Both the position numbers and the translations under genes were made by a program. Below are positions 9,332-18,198 of a stretch of DNA of 45,779 nt, one piece after another. The DNA comes from Candidatus Aminicenantes bacterium JdFR-78 (GTDB lineage: Bacteria > Acidobacteriota > Aminicenantia > JdFR-78): contig MTON01000031.1 of NCBI GenBank assembly GCA_002010665.1, positions 27,141 through 72,919 on the forward strand. Reading direction: 5' to 3'. Within the stretch, counting starts at the first letter, position 1; the number at the start of each line of letters is the position of its first letter. Under the pieces are notes generated by a model, which had not been told where the DNA came from, searched no databases, and saw only the letters and a program-made list of their open reading frames with translations.

Positions 9332-10396
9332 TTATTTTGTATTTTTTCTTTTTGGCTGATAAATACAATAAGGTTCTTCATCAAGATAATTTCCAGAAAT
9401 TGCAAAAGCACGGGCTCTACATCCACCACATATATATCTAAATTCACAATAACCGCACCTTCCATTATATTTATCAATATTTCTAATATCTTGGAATAGT
9501 GGAGAATTATCCCATATGAATTTAAAATCATAATTTTCTTTTCTTAAATCTCCTGCTTCTACTTCTAAAAAACCACAAATTTGAACTTTTCCTACATGAG
9601 AAATAAAAGCGAAGGACTGACCACCCATACATCCTTTACTCATGAAATCTAATCCATGATAAGAATTTGATCTTTTTTTGCCTTTCTCCCTTTGTCTGAA
9701 AATTCTATAATAATGAGGAGCACAAGTAGGTTTAAATTGAATAGGAACTCTTTGTCTTTGCTCATAAATCCAATTCAGAATCCTCTCATATTCTTCAGGC
9801 GAAATTTCTTGATCAGCTAAATTTTTTGCTCTTCCAGTGGGAACAAGAAGAAATGGATGAAAAGCTTTTGCACCAAGATTAACTACTAATTCTAAAATTT
9901 GAGGTAATTCATGGACATTATTTTTTTGGACAGTGGTATTTATCTGAAATTCTAATCCGCTCTCTTTTGCTAATTTAGCAGCTTTAATTATTTCATTAAA
10001 AGCACCTTGTCTCTGTCTAAAATCATCATGAGTTTTCGGATTGGCGCCATCAAGGCTTAAACTTATTCTCTGAATTCCGGATTTTTTCATTTTTTCTATT
10101 TCTTCCTCTGTAATAAGCATACCACAAGGGGCCATAACCATTTTAAGCCCTAATTGAGTCCCATAAGAGGCAATTTCATATATATCTTCTCTCAACATAG
10201 GTTCGCCACCAGTTAGAATAATTATTGGTTTGGAAAAAGAAGCTATATTTTCTAAGACTTTAAAAATCTCCTCTTTTTGAAATTCATCTTCATAAAACTT
10301 ATTAGTGGCACCTGCTCTACAATGTTTGCAATTTAAATGGCAGGTTCTTGTAACTTCCCAAGCAATAAGTCGAGGAACATATTTATTTTTTTTCAT
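9332..10396 (-). CDS. ahbD: radical SAM haem synthase AhbD (Fe-coproporphyrin III decarboxylase)
   Basis: The 354-residue radical SAM protein has the [4Fe-4S] motif [12 protein letters not shown] (about 17-28) and [14 protein letters not shown]-like C-terminal region has [19 protein letters not shown] for auxiliary clusters. The segments [14 protein letters not shown] and GGCRARA, and the order of genes, identify the AhbD branch, which oxidatively decarboxylates two propionates of Fe-coproporphyrin III to give haem b. The start is two bases after hemB ends and lacks a clear Shine-Dalgarno sequence, suggesting coupling. A second radical SAM protein of the pathway (ahbC) is encoded upstream. 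Confidence 0.9.
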   Translation of the reverse strand: MKKNKYVPRLIAWEVTRTCHLNCKHCRAGATNKFYEDEFQKEEIFKVLENIASFSKPIIILTGGEPMLREDIYEIASYGTQLGLKMVMAPCGMLITEEEIEKMKKSGIQRISLSLDGANPKTHDDFRQRQGAFNEIIKAAKLAKESGLEFQINTTVQKNNVHELPQILELVVNLGAKAFHPFLLVPTGRAKNLADQEISPEEYERILNWIYEQRQRVPIQFKPTCAPHYYRIFRQREKGKKRSNSYHGLDFMSKGCMGGQSFAFISHVGKVQICGFLEVEAGDLRKENYDFKFIWDNSPLFQDIRNIDKYNGRCGYCEFRYICGGCRARAFAISGNYLDEEPYCIYQPKRKNTK

Positions 10397-10398
10397 TT

Positions 10399-11379
10399 TT
10401 AGTTTTTACTTTTTAATTTTTTAGCGATATCTTTAGCAAAATAGGTGAGTATTAAATCAGCACCAGCTCTTTTAATTGAAATTAAAATTTCATACATTAT
10501 TTTCTCCTCATCAATCCAACCTAATCTAGAAGCGGCTTTAACCATTGAAAATTCTCCGCTCACATTATATGCAGCAATTGGAACATTAAATCTTTCTCGT
10601 GCTTTACTTATTATATCAAGATAAGATAGAGCTGGTTTAACCATAATTATATCTGCCCCTTCCTCAATATCAAGTTCAATTTCTCTTAAAGCTTCTCTAG
10701 CATTTGGAGGATCCATCTGATAAGACTTTCTATCTCCAAATTTTGGAGCAGACTCAGCTGCTTCTCTAAAGGGTCCATAAAAAGAAGATGCATATTTTGC
10801 TGAATAAGCCATAATTGGAATATTAAAAAATCCATTTCTATCTAATATTTCTCTAATTGCTTTCACTCTTCCATCCATCATATCAGAAGGAGCAACTATA
10901 TCTGCACCTGCTTCTGCAAAGGATAAAGCGGATTTAGCTAAAAGTTCAAGAGTTTTATCATTGTTTACATATCCATTCTCTACAACTCCACAATGGCCAT
11001 GGCTTGTATATTCACACAAACAAACATCAGCAATTAGAATAAGATCAGGCACCTCTTTTTTAATTGCTCTCAATGCCCTTTGAACTATACCATTTTCACT
11101 ATAAGCTTCAGATCCAAGTTCATCCTTAGATTCAGGTATCCCAAATAAAATTACTGCTGGAATTCCTAATTTAAAAATTTCCTCACATTCCTTTACTAAT
11201 AGGTCTACTGACCACTGATAATTTCCAGGCATTGAACTTATTTCAACTTTAATATTTTTTCCAGGCCGGACAAAAAGTGGGTAAATTAAATCATCCACTG
11301 AAATTTTAGTTTCCCTAACCATTCTTCTTAAATTTTCATTTTTCCTCAAACGCCTCATTCGATTTATTGGAAATCCCAT
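10399..11379 (-). CDS. hemB: porphobilinogen synthase (ALA dehydratase)
   Basis: The 326-residue protein condenses two 5-aminolevulinates to porphobilinogen. Both Schiff-base lysines are present, in [15 protein letters not shown] (about Lys195) and [12 protein letters not shown] (about Lys248). [13 protein letters not shown] supplies the zinc-binding cysteines (about 120, 122, 130), so a Zn-type active site is likely. The start is preceded by AGGAGGTATAA-type spacing upstream of ATG 11379. A 162-bp spacer of unusual composition separates it from ahbC. Confidence 0.96.
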   Translation of the reverse strand: MGFPINRMRRLRKNENLRRMVRETKISVDDLIYPLFVRPGKNIKVEISSMPGNYQWSVDLLVKECEEIFKLGIPAVILFGIPESKDELGSEAYSENGIVQRALRAIKKEVPDLILIADVCLCEYTSHGHCGVVENGYVNNDKTLELLAKSALSFAEAGADIVAPSDMMDGRVKAIREILDRNGFFNIPIMAYSAKYASSFYGPFREAAESAPKFGDRKSYQMDPPNAREALREIELDIEEGADIIMVKPALSYLDIISKARERFNVPIAAYNVSGEFSMVKAASRLGWIDEEKIMYEILISIKRAGADLILTYFAKDIAKKLKSKN

Positions 11380-11387
11380 TTATACCT

Positions 11388-11541
11388 CCCTATAAAACTA
11401 AAAACTTAAAATATAAAAGCCAAAACTATATGATACGCAGTAGAAGAACAAAAAAGTACATCCGAGTACCAAGACATTGCGAATCAGATCAGTTTTTAGT
11501 TTTACATTGTAGTTTTTCATTTTTAGCTTTTACTTTTTAGT
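11388..11541. repeat. small intergenic island with inverted A/T-rich flanks
   Basis: The spacer between ahbC and hemB has an A-rich left flank (AAAACTAAAAACTTAAAATA from 11395) and a T-rich right flank (CAGTTTTTAGTTTTACATTG and CATTTTTAGCTTTTACTTTT, to 11541) that are imperfect inverted copies of each other. The core, about 11425-11495, is less AT-rich and contains GTAC-N6-GTAC. A similar T-rich run, CATTTTTAGTTTTTACTTTT, occurs at 10396 between hemB and ahbD. It could be a degenerate miniature element or an A/T-rich spacer family. Confidence 0.35.
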
Positions 11542-12726
11542 TTATTGGAGCCCAATTTCTTCTTCTGTTAGATAACAAGCAGGATCTTCATTCCATACAT
11601 CACCTGTTTTTGCTTCTGCTCTAACTCTCAAATTACCATTACAAATATCCAACCATTTGCATCTTGCGCATCTCCCTTTTAAATATGGTTTTCTGTTTTT
11701 TAATTTCCTCATAAGAGGATCAGAAAGATCAACCCATACTTCGCTAAATTTCCTTTCTTTTACATTACCAAAAGAATAGTGCCTCCAAAATTGATCAGCA
11801 TGAATGTCTCCATTCCAGGAAATACAACCAATACCTTTTCCAGAGCTATTACCCCCATTCATTTTTAATAATTCAAGTACTTCCTCTGCTCTCGGATTTT
11901 TTTCTTTCTTCATTCTCAGATAGAGATAAGGTCCATCAGCATGATTATCAACTGTCAGGACTTCCACCTTTTTGCCCTTTTGATGAAGTTCATATGTCTT
12001 ATCAATAATTAAATCCACAACTTGTCGAGTTTGCTCTTTAGAAAGATCTTCTTCAATTAGTTTTGAACCTCTTCCTGTATAAACCAAATGGTAAAAGCAG
12101 ATTCTTGGGATGTTTTCCTCTTCTACCAATCTAAACATTTCTGGAATATCTTTAAAATTTCTTTTATTTATGGTAAATCTCAATCCCACTTTTATCCCGA
12201 GTTCAGTGCAATATTGAATTCCTCTTAAAGCATTATCAAAGGCTCCTCTAAATCCTCTAAAACGGTCATTTGTCTCCCTCATTCCATCAAGACTTACTCC
12301 AACATAGGATACTCCAATCTCTTTTAATTTTTTAGCAATTTCCTTTGTGATTAATGTTCCATTTGTTGAAATTACTACTCTTAATCCAAGTTCTTTAGCA
12401 AATTTTCCAAGCTCGAATATATCTTCTCTCATCAATGGCTCTCCACCTGAAAAAAGAATTACTGGCACGCCAAAAGAAGCAAGATCTCTAAGAAGTCCTT
12501 TACCCTGTTCTGTAGTCAACTCCCCTTCGTATCTTTTATAATCTGACTGAGAATAACAATGAATACAATGAAGATTACAAGTTTTTGTCATATTCCAAAC
12601 TACTATTGGTTTTTTATCTACAGAAAACTGCAAAAGATTGGAGGGAAGATTCTTTGATTTTCTTCCATATCTTAGAACATCAGAGGGTTCGACTGTCCCA
12701 CAATATAATTTAGAAATGCCTATCAT
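11542..12726 (-). CDS. ahbC: radical SAM AhbC (12,18-didecarboxysiroheme deacetylase)
   Basis: The 394-residue radical SAM protein has TCNLHCIHCYSQSD (about 48-61), LFSGGEPLM and a C-terminal auxiliary cluster region CARCKWLDICNGNLRVRAEA. CISWNGDIHADQFWRHYSFG and the ending DPACYLTEEEIG are strong signatures of AhbC, which removes the two acetate side chains of didecarboxysiroheme to form Fe-coproporphyrin III. It is clearly distinct from AhbD in the same operon, which has [14 protein letters not shown] at the corresponding place. The start ATG 12726 is preceded by AGAGGTTAAAA. Confidence 0.93.
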   Translation of the reverse strand: MIGISKLYCGTVEPSDVLRYGRKSKNLPSNLLQFSVDKKPIVVWNMTKTCNLHCIHCYSQSDYKRYEGELTTEQGKGLLRDLASFGVPVILFSGGEPLMREDIFELGKFAKELGLRVVISTNGTLITKEIAKKLKEIGVSYVGVSLDGMRETNDRFRGFRGAFDNALRGIQYCTELGIKVGLRFTINKRNFKDIPEMFRLVEEENIPRICFYHLVYTGRGSKLIEEDLSKEQTRQVVDLIIDKTYELHQKGKKVEVLTVDNHADGPYLYLRMKKEKNPRAEEVLELLKMNGGNSSGKGIGCISWNGDIHADQFWRHYSFGNVKERKFSEVWVDLSDPLMRKLKNRKPYLKGRCARCKWLDICNGNLRVRAEAKTGDVWNEDPACYLTEEEIGLQ

Positions 12727-12728
12727 TT

Positions 12729-14234
12729 TTAACCTCTATAATAATTTAAAATGGCTTTTACTAGTCCAGGAATAGTGTACTCTTCTGCTTCTACATCTGG
12801 AGAAAAACCAAATTCTTTAATTGTTTTTGAAGTTATTGGCCCAATACTTGCAATTTTGAATCTTTTCTGTCCTTTATAAATATTGAAAAAATTTTTTACG
12901 GTTGTAGAACTTGTAAAAGTAACCCAGTCTATTTCACCTTGTTCCAAAATTTCACATATTTTTGAAGATTCCAAATTTTCTGAAAGAGTTCTATATCCAA
13001 TTACAGAAGTAACATTAGCACCGAATTTAACAAGTTCCTTCTCTATATAATCTCTTGCTTTATCCGCATGAATTAGAAGAATGTTTTTATTTTTAATATT
13101 ATTTTTCTTAATGAATTCTTCAACAAAACATTCAGCAAAATATTTTGATGGCTGGAAATCAACTTTTATATAAAGAGATTCTATTTCATTTTTTGTAGCT
13201 GGACCAATAGTAGCTATTTTTATATTAGCCAATTCTCTTATGTCTTTTTTTAAAGAAAAAAATCTTTTGAAAAAAGATTTTACGCCATTTATACTTGTAA
13301 AAATAAGCCAATCAAACTTTTTAATTTGGTTTATTGCCGTAGTTAGTGAATAAGATTCTTCCAAATATTCAAATCTTATGGTAGGAATTTCAATTGTTTT
13401 AGCACCATATTCCTCTAATAACTCAACTAATTTACTAGCTTGGCTTCTACTCCTTGTAACTACAATTTTTTTCCCAAATAATGGTTTAGATTCATACCAG
13501 TTCAATTTATCTCTGAGTTTTACTACATCTCCTACAATTATTATAGCTGGGGGTTTTATATTCTCTTTTTCAGCAATTTGGACTATGTTTTTCAAGTTAC
13601 CAGTAATTACTTTCTGTTCAGGAAGTGTGCCCCACCTAATAATTGCAACCGGAGTGTTTTCATCTCTTCCATGTCTTATTAAATTATTAATAATATTTTT
13701 CAAGTTTTTTATACCCATAAAGAATACTAAAGTACCTATGCCAGTAGAAATTTTTGACCAATCAATGTGAGATTTTTCTTTTAAAGGAGTTTCATGACCA
13801 GTAATAAAAGCCAATGTTGAGGTAATCTCTCGGTGAGTTACGGGAATTCCTGCATAAGCAGGCACAGCTGTTGCTGCTGTGATTCCTGGAATTATTTCAA
13901 ATTCTATATTATTTTCAGACAAAGCAAGTGCTTCCTCCCCTCCTCTTCCAAAAATAAAGGGATCTCCTCCTTTCAATCTAACTACAACTTTTCCTTCTTT
14001 TGCTTTTTTTATTAAAAGCTTATTAATCTCCTCCTGATCAAGGGTATGATGGCCTGATTCTTTTCCTACATAAATAATTTCAGCTCCATTTTTCACATTT
14101 TTTAACAATTTTTTATTTACTAAATTATCATAAATCACCACATCTGCCCTTTTTAGATATTTCAATCCTTTTATTGAAATTAACTCAGGATCTCCTGGCC
14201 CAGCTCCTATTAAATAAACTTTTCCTTTATTCAT
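12729..14234 (-). CDS. cobA-hemD: uroporphyrinogen-III C-methyltransferase / uroporphyrinogen-III synthase fusion
   Basis: The 501-residue bifunctional protein has a SUMT half (about 1-245) with GAGPGDPELISIKG, GKESGHHTLDQEEIN, VVRLKGGDPFIFGRGGEEA and GIPVTHREITS, which methylates uroporphyrinogen III to precorrin-2. The uroporphyrinogen-III synthase half (about 250-500) begins FGKKIVVTRSRSQASKLVEL and closes hydroxymethylbilane with D-ring inversion. CobA-HemD fusions are common in anaerobes; fusing the branch-point enzymes commits flux to the siroheme route. The gene lies two bases after hemC. Confidence 0.95.
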   Translation of the reverse strand: MNKGKVYLIGAGPGDPELISIKGLKYLKRADVVIYDNLVNKKLLKNVKNGAEIIYVGKESGHHTLDQEEINKLLIKKAKEGKVVVRLKGGDPFIFGRGGEEALALSENNIEFEIIPGITAATAVPAYAGIPVTHREITSTLAFITGHETPLKEKSHIDWSKISTGIGTLVFFMGIKNLKNIINNLIRHGRDENTPVAIIRWGTLPEQKVITGNLKNIVQIAEKENIKPPAIIIVGDVVKLRDKLNWYESKPLFGKKIVVTRSRSQASKLVELLEEYGAKTIEIPTIRFEYLEESYSLTTAINQIKKFDWLIFTSINGVKSFFKRFFSLKKDIRELANIKIATIGPATKNEIESLYIKVDFQPSKYFAECFVEEFIKKNNIKNKNILLIHADKARDYIEKELVKFGANVTSVIGYRTLSENLESSKICEILEQGEIDWVTFTSSTTVKNFFNIYKGQKRFKIASIGPITSKTIKEFGFSPDVEAEEYTIPGLVKAILNYYRG

Positions 14235-14236
14235 CC

Positions 14237-15229
14237 TTAAATCTCTTTAGACTTAAAGTTTTTATTTTCAATTTTCTTTTGTGCCTCTACGCCTTTCTTA
14301 TTTGTAATTTGAGATTTTAAATCCTCGAGTATTTCCTTCCCACCAGAATTCAAAATTTCTTCAGCTAATTTAATCCCAATTAATTCAGCTTCCTCTATTT
14401 TCCCTTGAATTCTTCTTCTTATGATTTTTGTTCCATCTAAATTAGAAATCATACCTTCCAAAGTTAAAGTATTATTGTTAATATATCCGTATGCTCCGAT
14501 TGGAATTCTACAGCCTCCATGCATTCTCCTCAAAAAACTTCTTTCAGCACTAACTGCTTGAAAGGATTCTTTATGATTTAAATTTTTTATTATATTGTAA
14601 ATTTTTTCATCTCCCTTTCTCACTTCAATTCCCAAAGCTCCTTGCCCAATTGCTGGTAGCATAATTTCAAAGGAAATTATTTCAGAAATTAAGTCTTCAA
14701 AACCTAATCTCTTTACTCCAGCATAAGCAATGACAATTGCATCAAGATCAGTTGTATTAAGCTTTCTTATTCTTGTATCAAGATTTCCTCTTAAATCAAT
14801 TATTTTCAAGTCATTCCTAAAATTTAAAATTTGACACTTTCTTCTTAAACTACTTGTTCCAATTTTAGCACCCACTGGTAAATCTTTTAAAATCTTTTTT
14901 TCTTTAGAAATCAAAACATCATTTGGAATTTCTCTTTTAGTAATAGCTCCAATTTCTAATTCCAAGGGAATCTCTGTTGGTAAATCTTTTAAACTATGCA
15001 CAGCAATATCAATTTCTCCTTTTATTAATGCTTCTTCAATTTCCTTTGTAAAAAATCCTTTATCAGATTGTTCGAATAATCTCATATCAAAGAATTTATC
15101 TCCTGTAGTCTTTATTGGCACAATTTCACATTTTATATCTTTAAAATTATCTTCAATCCTCTCCTTTACCAAATTTGCCTGCCATAAAGCTAATTTACTT
15201 CCTCTTGTGCCTATCTTAATTTTCTTCAT
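14237..15229 (-). CDS. hemC: hydroxymethylbilane synthase (porphobilinogen deaminase)
   Basis: The 330-residue enzyme polymerises four porphobilinogens. It starts MKKIKIGTRGSKLALWQAN. HSLKDLPTE, GTSSLRRKCQ, LRGNLDTRIRKL and GQGALGIE follow in normal order. The dipyrromethane cofactor cysteine is in MHGGCRIPIGAY (about Cys240). The last 25 or so residues (after LKSQ) are a lysine-rich extension beyond the usual family length and look like translated AT-rich spacer. The first codons overlap the end of hemA by 14 bp. Confidence 0.96.
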   Translation of the reverse strand: MKKIKIGTRGSKLALWQANLVKERIEDNFKDIKCEIVPIKTTGDKFFDMRLFEQSDKGFFTKEIEEALIKGEIDIAVHSLKDLPTEIPLELEIGAITKREIPNDVLISKEKKILKDLPVGAKIGTSSLRRKCQILNFRNDLKIIDLRGNLDTRIRKLNTTDLDAIVIAYAGVKRLGFEDLISEIISFEIMLPAIGQGALGIEVRKGDEKIYNIIKNLNHKESFQAVSAERSFLRRMHGGCRIPIGAYGYINNNTLTLEGMISNLDGTKIIRRRIQGKIEEAELIGIKLAEEILNSGGKEILEDLKSQITNKKGVEAQKKIENKNFKSKEI

Positions 15230-16499
15230 TTTCTAAATACTCTTCTAAACCAAAAATTTCTCTGACTGTATCAAGTCTTAATAATCCCATTTGAGAGTCT
15301 TCATTAAATTCTTTTATTTTTATCATCGTAATATGGAATAGCTTATTCATCATACTTTTAGTTAATAATTCAAGATTTTTCCAATCTTCCTCTTTAAAAT
15401 ATTTTCTATTTTTTTTTAATTCAGAAATCCTTATTTCCTCAATTTTTCTTTGGAGACCTTTAATAATTGGAGTTACTTTTAATGATCTATACCACTGAAA
15501 AAATTTTTTAACTTCTTCTTCAATAATAGCAAGAACTTTTGGTATCTCGCCTTTTCTCTTCTCTAAATTTTTATCAACTATCTTTTGAAGATCATCAATA
15601 CAATGAAGAAAAACATTATAAATTTTGTTTATTTTAGGATCAAAATCCCTTGGAACAGAAATATCTATAATAAAAAGAGGTTGATAATTTCTAAAATTCA
15701 TAATTTTTTTCATATAATCAGCAGTAATTAAATATTCTTTAGAACTGGTGGAACTTATAATTACATCAACTCTTTTAAATATCTCCTCCATATTTTCAAA
15801 AGGAATTGCCTTAGCCTTTAATTTTCTAGCTAAAACTTCTGCTTTTTTGAAAGTACGATTTGTAATATACAATTCTCCAATTTCTTTTTCTTTTAGATGT
15901 TGAGCAGTTAATTCTCCTGTTTCTCCTGCTCCAATTAATAAAGCACTTCGCTTTGATAAATCTTTAAATATTTTTTGGGCTAATTCTGTTGCTGCACTAC
16001 TTACTGAAACAGCTCCTATTCCTATTTCAGTCTCAGTTCTCGCTCTTTTTCCAACTCTAAATGTCCAATGGAGAAGCTTATTCAAAATTATTCCATTAGC
16101 CTTAGCTTCACAGGATAAAGCATAAGCTTCTTTTACTTGACCAAGAATTTGGCTTTCACCTACAATCATTGAATCTAATCCAGAGGCTACTTTAAAGAGA
16201 TGTCTTACTGCCTCTTCTGAATTAAGGGTATAAAAATATTGATTATTAGTTGAAGTATCTATTTTTTTAAATTTCCTTATAAAATTTTTAATATATTCTT
16301 CACCATTTACTTCATTAGTATTCACACAACCATAAATTTCAGTCCTATTACACGTTGAAAGAATAAGACTTTCTTTTAAACTATTTTCCTTTTTTATTTC
16401 TTTTAATGCATTTAAAATTTCAGAACGAGAAAAAGAGATTTTTTCCCTAAATTCAATAGGAGCTGTTTTGTGATTTACACCAGTAACAATTAAATCCAT
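15216..16499 (-). CDS. hemA: glutamyl-tRNA reductase
   Basis: The 427-residue NADPH enzyme reduces glutamyl-tRNA to glutamate-1-semialdehyde. The catalytic cysteine is in LSTCNRTEIYG (about Cys50). VGESQILGQVKEAY (about 117-130) and the Rossmann LIGAGETGELTA motif follow, and the C terminus is a coiled dimerisation region rich in Lys/Glu. The start overlaps the precorrin-2 dehydrogenase gene by 10 bp, and the end overlaps hemC, giving a compact coupled operon. The enzyme starts the C5 pathway completed by hemL in the same operon. Confidence 0.96.
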   Translation of the reverse strand: MDLIVTGVNHKTAPIEFREKISFSRSEILNALKEIKKENSLKESLILSTCNRTEIYGCVNTNEVNGEEYIKNFIRKFKKIDTSTNNQYFYTLNSEEAVRHLFKVASGLDSMIVGESQILGQVKEAYALSCEAKANGIILNKLLHWTFRVGKRARTETEIGIGAVSVSSAATELAQKIFKDLSKRSALLIGAGETGELTAQHLKEKEIGELYITNRTFKKAEVLARKLKAKAIPFENMEEIFKRVDVIISSTSSKEYLITADYMKKIMNFRNYQPLFIIDISVPRDFDPKINKIYNVFLHCIDDLQKIVDKNLEKRKGEIPKVLAIIEEEVKKFFQWYRSLKVTPIIKGLQRKIEEIRISELKKNRKYFKEEDWKNLELLTKSMMNKLFHITMIKIKEFNEDSQMGLLRLDTVREIFGLEEYLENEEN

Positions 16500-17116
16500 T
16501 TTTTAATCTCTTTTTTTATTTCATCTAAGGTTTTATTTTTTAAAGAAAATAAAGATTGAGAATTAACTATTTTTGAAAAAATTTCTCTTCTCTTTTCCTC
16601 GTCAGGAAATTTCGCTTTAATTTTCTTTCTCAATGAACCAAGGAGATTTAAAAATAAAGCTACCTCTTTTCCATAAATATTTGCCAACTCTTCTCTAATT
16701 TTTCTTGCTAAAGCAGGACTTTTACCATTTGTTGAAATAGCTATTTTTAAGTCTCCTTGAGTATAAACAGAAGGGACATAAAAGTCGCAATTGGAAGGGT
16801 CATCCACAATATTACATAGAATTTTTCTTTTTTTAGCTTCTTTAATTACTTTTTTATTTATTTCCTCTGAATTTGTAGTAGCAAATACAAGGAAATATTT
16901 ATCTAAATCTCCTTCTTTATATTCTCTTTTTATGACTTTAATAGACCCATTTTCAGCAAGCATTTCTAATTCTTTAGTTAATTTTGGGCTTATAACAGTA
17001 ACCTTGGCTTTTGCTTCAAGGAGAGCTTTAACTTTTCGTGTCGCAGTCTTTCCTCCTCCAATAACTACACATTTCTTTTTATTTAATTTTAAAAAAATAG
17101 GATATAAAATATTCAA
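16490..17116 (-). CDS. precorrin-2 dehydrogenase (CysG N-terminal/SirC-like)
   Basis: The 208 residues resemble the siroheme synthase N-terminal domain. YPIFLKLNKKKCVVIGGGKT (about 5-24) is the NAD-binding start of the family, and NIVDDPSNCDFYVPSV (about 99-114) is its conserved active-site segment. The enzyme oxidises precorrin-2 to sirohydrochlorin; some members also insert iron, and no separate sirohydrochlorin ferrochelatase is visible here, so this protein may do both. It starts with TTG (17116), preceded by GGAAGATTAAA, and homologues begin at this point. It lies between the hemX-like gene and hemA. Confidence 0.9.
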   Translation of the reverse strand: MNILYPIFLKLNKKKCVVIGGGKTATRKVKALLEAKAKVTVISPKLTKELEMLAENGSIKVIKREYKEGDLDKYFLVFATTNSEEINKKVIKEAKKRKILCNIVDDPSNCDFYVPSVYTQGDLKIAISTNGKSPALARKIREELANIYGKEVALFLNLLGSLRKKIKAKFPDEEKRREIFSKIVNSQSLFSLKNKTLDEIKKEIKKWI

Positions 17117-17128
17117 TTTAATCTTCCT

Positions 17129-17950
17129 TCAATAAAATATATGGAATGTTGGTAAAAAAATGTTTACAATAGCCATCGAAAAAATAATAGCCATAAAACC
17201 AAAAAAAGATAAATAAGAAGTTATAATTCCTCCTCTCCCAAAATATTTTTTAATAACACAACTAATTCCAAAAATAATCCAAGTGAAAAGTGCAACAATT
17301 ATTTTGGGATCCAAAATTGATTTTTGATGGATTACTTTCGAAAGCCATATTGCACCTGCTATAAGAGAAATAGTAAGAAAAATGAATCCAATATAGGAAG
17401 CTTTATAATTCATCTCTTCTAATATTTCTAAAGAAGGAAGTCTTTTGTAAATTATTCCAAAATGTTTGGATTTTATATCATAAAAAAGCATTAAGTACAT
17501 AATTCCATAAAGAGCAGCAATACTGAATGCAGAGTAACCAAAAGCAGCAAATCCAGAATGAATCATTACATAAGAACTCCGCAAAATAGGATTTATTTCA
17601 GAAGAATAATTTATATTTGCTGAAGATAGTGTTTGGAAAAGGAATACTATAAAGAGAACAACAAAACCTGTAGATTTTACCCCTATTTTATATTCAATGT
17701 AGAAATAGATAAGAGCTATTGCTAAAGCTAAAACTGAAAGTAGCTCAAATACTGAAGCAATTGGGAAATGTTTGAATGCAATACTTCTTAGAACAGTGTA
17801 TATAATATGAAATGAGACTGAAATGCATAAAAGGGGTTTTAAGGTCTTCTCAAAAAAAGGATCTTCCTTAAAAAAATAAAGTCCATAGTTAATAGTTAAT
17901 ACAATGTAAAAAACTGGTAAAAGGGTGTTCAATAATTTGATAATAAACAT
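17129..17950 (-). CDS. hemX: HemX/CcsA-family membrane protein
   Basis: The 273-residue integral membrane protein has about eight hydrophobic segments and the general CcsA/CcmC-like pattern, including HTVLRS-type (IIYTVLRSIAFKHFPIASVFE) and SYVMIHSGFAAFGYSAF regions. The tryptophan-rich WWD haem-presentation motif of true CcsA is replaced by GAIWLSKVIHQKSILDPKI, as in HemX proteins that sit at the head of hemA operons. HemX is reported to affect HemA levels in Bacillus; a role in haem handling is also plausible. It is the first gene of the haem operon. Compare the true CcsA at 41966, which has the complete motif. Confidence 0.8.
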   Translation of the reverse strand: MFIIKLLNTLLPVFYIVLTINYGLYFFKEDPFFEKTLKPLLCISVSFHIIYTVLRSIAFKHFPIASVFELLSVLALAIALIYFYIEYKIGVKSTGFVVLFIVFLFQTLSSANINYSSEINPILRSSYVMIHSGFAAFGYSAFSIAALYGIMYLMLFYDIKSKHFGIIYKRLPSLEILEEMNYKASYIGFIFLTISLIAGAIWLSKVIHQKSILDPKIIVALFTWIIFGISCVIKKYFGRGGIITSYLSFFGFMAIIFSMAIVNIFLPTFHIFY

Positions 17951-17993
17951 TTTGATAGAAATACCTTTTGGGTAAACTGCATTTTCAAACTAT

Positions 17994-18026
17994 ATATTAT
18001 AATTTCCAATTATTCCTGTCAAGATT
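17994..18026 (-). promoter_or_regulatory. sigma-70-like promoter of the haem operon
   Basis: On the minus strand, -35 TTGACA (18017-18022) and -10 TAATAT (17994-17999) have a 17-bp spacer. The predicted start lies about 35-40 bases before the hemX-like ATG at 17950. The whole 33-bp block resembles the promoter at 6831-6863. Confidence 0.7.
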
Positions 18027-18055
18027 ATAAATTTTTATAGACTTAGAAGGGAGGG

Positions 18056-18092
18056 CGGGGAATTTAACCCAACAAGTGGGTTAAATTCCCCG
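18056..18092. promoter_or_regulatory. activator site A: 16-bp perfect inverted repeat, two TGGGT-N6-ACCCA-like boxes
   Basis: CGGGGAATTTAACCCA (18056-18071) and TGGGTTAAATTCCCCG (18077-18092) are exact reverse complements across 5 bases. Each arm is itself a variant of the TGGGT-N6-ACCCA palindrome, with centres 21 bp apart. The repeat lies 85-107 bp upstream of a sigma-54 -12 element. The flanking genes are divergent, so a terminator role is unlikely. Confidence 0.75.
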
Positions 18093-18155
18093 TTTTAAAA
18101 ATTTATTATTTTTATAGAAAAAGTAAAAGATTAGAGAAAAGGTTTTTTTATATTT

Positions 18156-18171
18156 TGGCATGGATTATGCA
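18156..18171 (+). promoter_or_regulatory. sigma-54 promoter A (-24/-12) of the conduit operon
   Basis: TGGCATGGATTATGCA has GG at 18157-18158 and GC at 18169-18170 with exact N10 spacing. Predicted transcription starts near 18182, just before the ribosome binding site AAGGAGG of the octahaem gene. Confidence 0.85.
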
Positions 18172-18198
18172 TAAGGTCTTAGTAAGGAGGTATATTAA

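Noticed and set aside
9284..9531. Small frames on both strands around the ahbD/hemL junction
   Set aside because: They overlap strongly supported ahbD and hemL coding sequence and show no family features.
13378..14015. Open frames on the + strand opposite cobA-hemD
   Set aside because: They are antisense to a clearly recognised fusion protein and hydrophobic only by composition.
18056..18092. Perfect inverted repeat followed by TTTTAAAA read as a Rho-independent terminator
   Set aside because: The flanking genes point away from it on both sides, so no transcript arrives there. Its position and its boxes match the activator sites elsewhere.
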